Assembly (NCBI GenBank): GCA_002314945.1
Contig: DCHV01000056.1
Span: 22,272-28,246 of the forward strand
Length of the DNA: 5,975 bases
Reading direction: 5' to 3'
Source: Prevotellaceae bacterium UBA1743
GTDB taxonomy: Bacteria > Bacteroidota > Bacteroidia > Bacteroidales > Bacteroidaceae
A program made the position numbers and the translations under genes. Shown here in pieces: positions 5,614-5,975 of this stretch (position 1 is the first letter of the stretch; each line of letters begins with the position of its first letter). A model generated the notes under the pieces. The model saw only the letters and a list, made by a program, of their open reading frames with translations. It was not told the origin of the DNA and did no database searches.

Positions 5614-5975
5614 ATGGGACAAAAAGTAAATCCGATTAGCAACCGTTTAGGTATTGTTCGCGGTTGGGATTCCAGTTGGTTTGGTGGAAACAATTTCGGA
5701 GATTCTATCCTCGAGGATAGCAAGATTCGCGAATATCTCAATGCTCGTTTGGGCGATGCAAGCATTTCACGTATCGTCATTGAGCGTACATTGAAGATGG
5801 TTACCATCACTGTATGTACAGCCCGTCCTGGTCTGATCATTGGAAAAGGTGGCGAGAAGGTAGATACACTGAAGGAAGAGTTGAAGAAGCTCACCGACAA
5901 GGAAATTCAGATTAATATCTTTGAAGTAAAGAAGCCTGAGTTGGATGCTGTGATTGTTGCAAACAACATTGCTCG
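5614..5975 (+). CDS. rpsC: 30S ribosomal protein uS3 (S3), 3'-truncated by the window edge
   Basis: The frame is open from ATG 5614 to the window end, giving 120 complete codons plus two bases; full uS3 is about 210-245 residues. uS3 lies at the mRNA entry channel of the 30S head and takes part in helicase activity with S4 and S5. The start MGQKVNPISNRLGI is diagnostic. SRIVIERTLKMVTITVCTARPG leads into the type II KH domain with the RNA-contacting loop GLIIGKGG (73-80), then INIFEVKKPELDA and VANNIA. The C-terminal domain is outside the window. The 12-nt spacer from rplV is purine-rich (GAGTAAGAAAGT) without a clear SD. Codons 31-36 contain a 16-bp perfect palindrome. Confidence 0.98.
   Translation, partial: MGQKVNPISNRLGIVRGWDSSWFGGNNFGDSILEDSKIREYLNARLGDASISRIVIERTLKMVTITVCTARPGLIIGKGGEKVDTLKEELKKLTDKEIQINIFEVKKPELDAVIVANNIA
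5705..5720. repeat. Perfect 16-bp palindrome inside rpsC
   Basis: CTATCCTCGAGGATAG is its own reverse complement. As RNA it could fold into a six-base-pair stem with a UCGA tetraloop. It lies about 90 nt into rpsC and encodes Ser-Ile-Leu-Glu-Asp-Ser, a segment conserved in sense, so coincidence is likely. Confidence 0.6.

Noticed and set aside
5598..5900. 100-codon minus-strand frame opposite rpsC
   Set aside because: The plus-strand frame encodes an unmistakable S3 N-terminus and KH loop through this region.
5916..5923. TATCTTTG in rpsC as a promoter box
   Set aside because: No -33-like TTTG upstream; consistent with chance.

Overview
The window is a stretch of the str/S10 ribosomal protein supercluster from a Bacteroidota bacterium, most likely a Bacteroidales member (Bacteroides/Prevotella-like). 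All genes are on the + strand in the order fusA(partial)-rpsJ-rplC-rplD-rplW-rplB-rpsS-rplV-rpsC(partial). The assignment rests on recalled family sequence and is inference. It is supported by EF-G with the GGRGKFADI form of domain IV, S10 with STFVNKKSREQFE, L2 with DHPMGGGEGR, S3 starting MGQKVNPISNRLGI, A/T-rich start regions with almost no Shine-Dalgarno sequence, and fusA joined directly to rpsJ with no tuf between them.

Layout. Bases 1-2064 hold elongation factor G, lacking only about its first 18 codons, which lie upstream of the window. Bases 2065-2154 are the only gap larger than 40 nt. They contain a TATAA triplet repeat and a long imperfect hairpin (2080-2121) ahead of rpsJ. From 2155 onward the genes are tightly packed. 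The gaps are 33 nt (rpsJ-rplC), a 1-nt stop/start overlap (rplC-rplD), 15 nt (rplD-rplW), 6 nt (rplW-rplB), 21 nt (rplB-rpsS), 37 nt (rpsS-rplV) and 12 nt (rplV-rpsC). The window ends 120 codons into rpsC. No RNA genes, mobile elements, CRISPR arrays or foreign-looking segments were seen.

The genes act together in translation. EF-G drives translocation. S10, S19 and S3 belong to the 30S head. L3, L4, L23, L2 and L22 are early-assembling 50S proteins around the peptidyl transferase centre and exit tunnel. Co-transcription is expected to balance their supply.

I did not find an undescribed system; the gene content is ordinary core genome. The items worth a second look are regulatory or fine-scale: the hairpin leader before rpsJ, a textbook Bacteroides-type promoter match (TTTG-N19-TAnnTTTG) embedded in the 3' half of rplD, the lone SD-like AAGGAG before rplW, and a Thr-to-Gly change in the normally conserved tunnel-loop GTG motif of L4.
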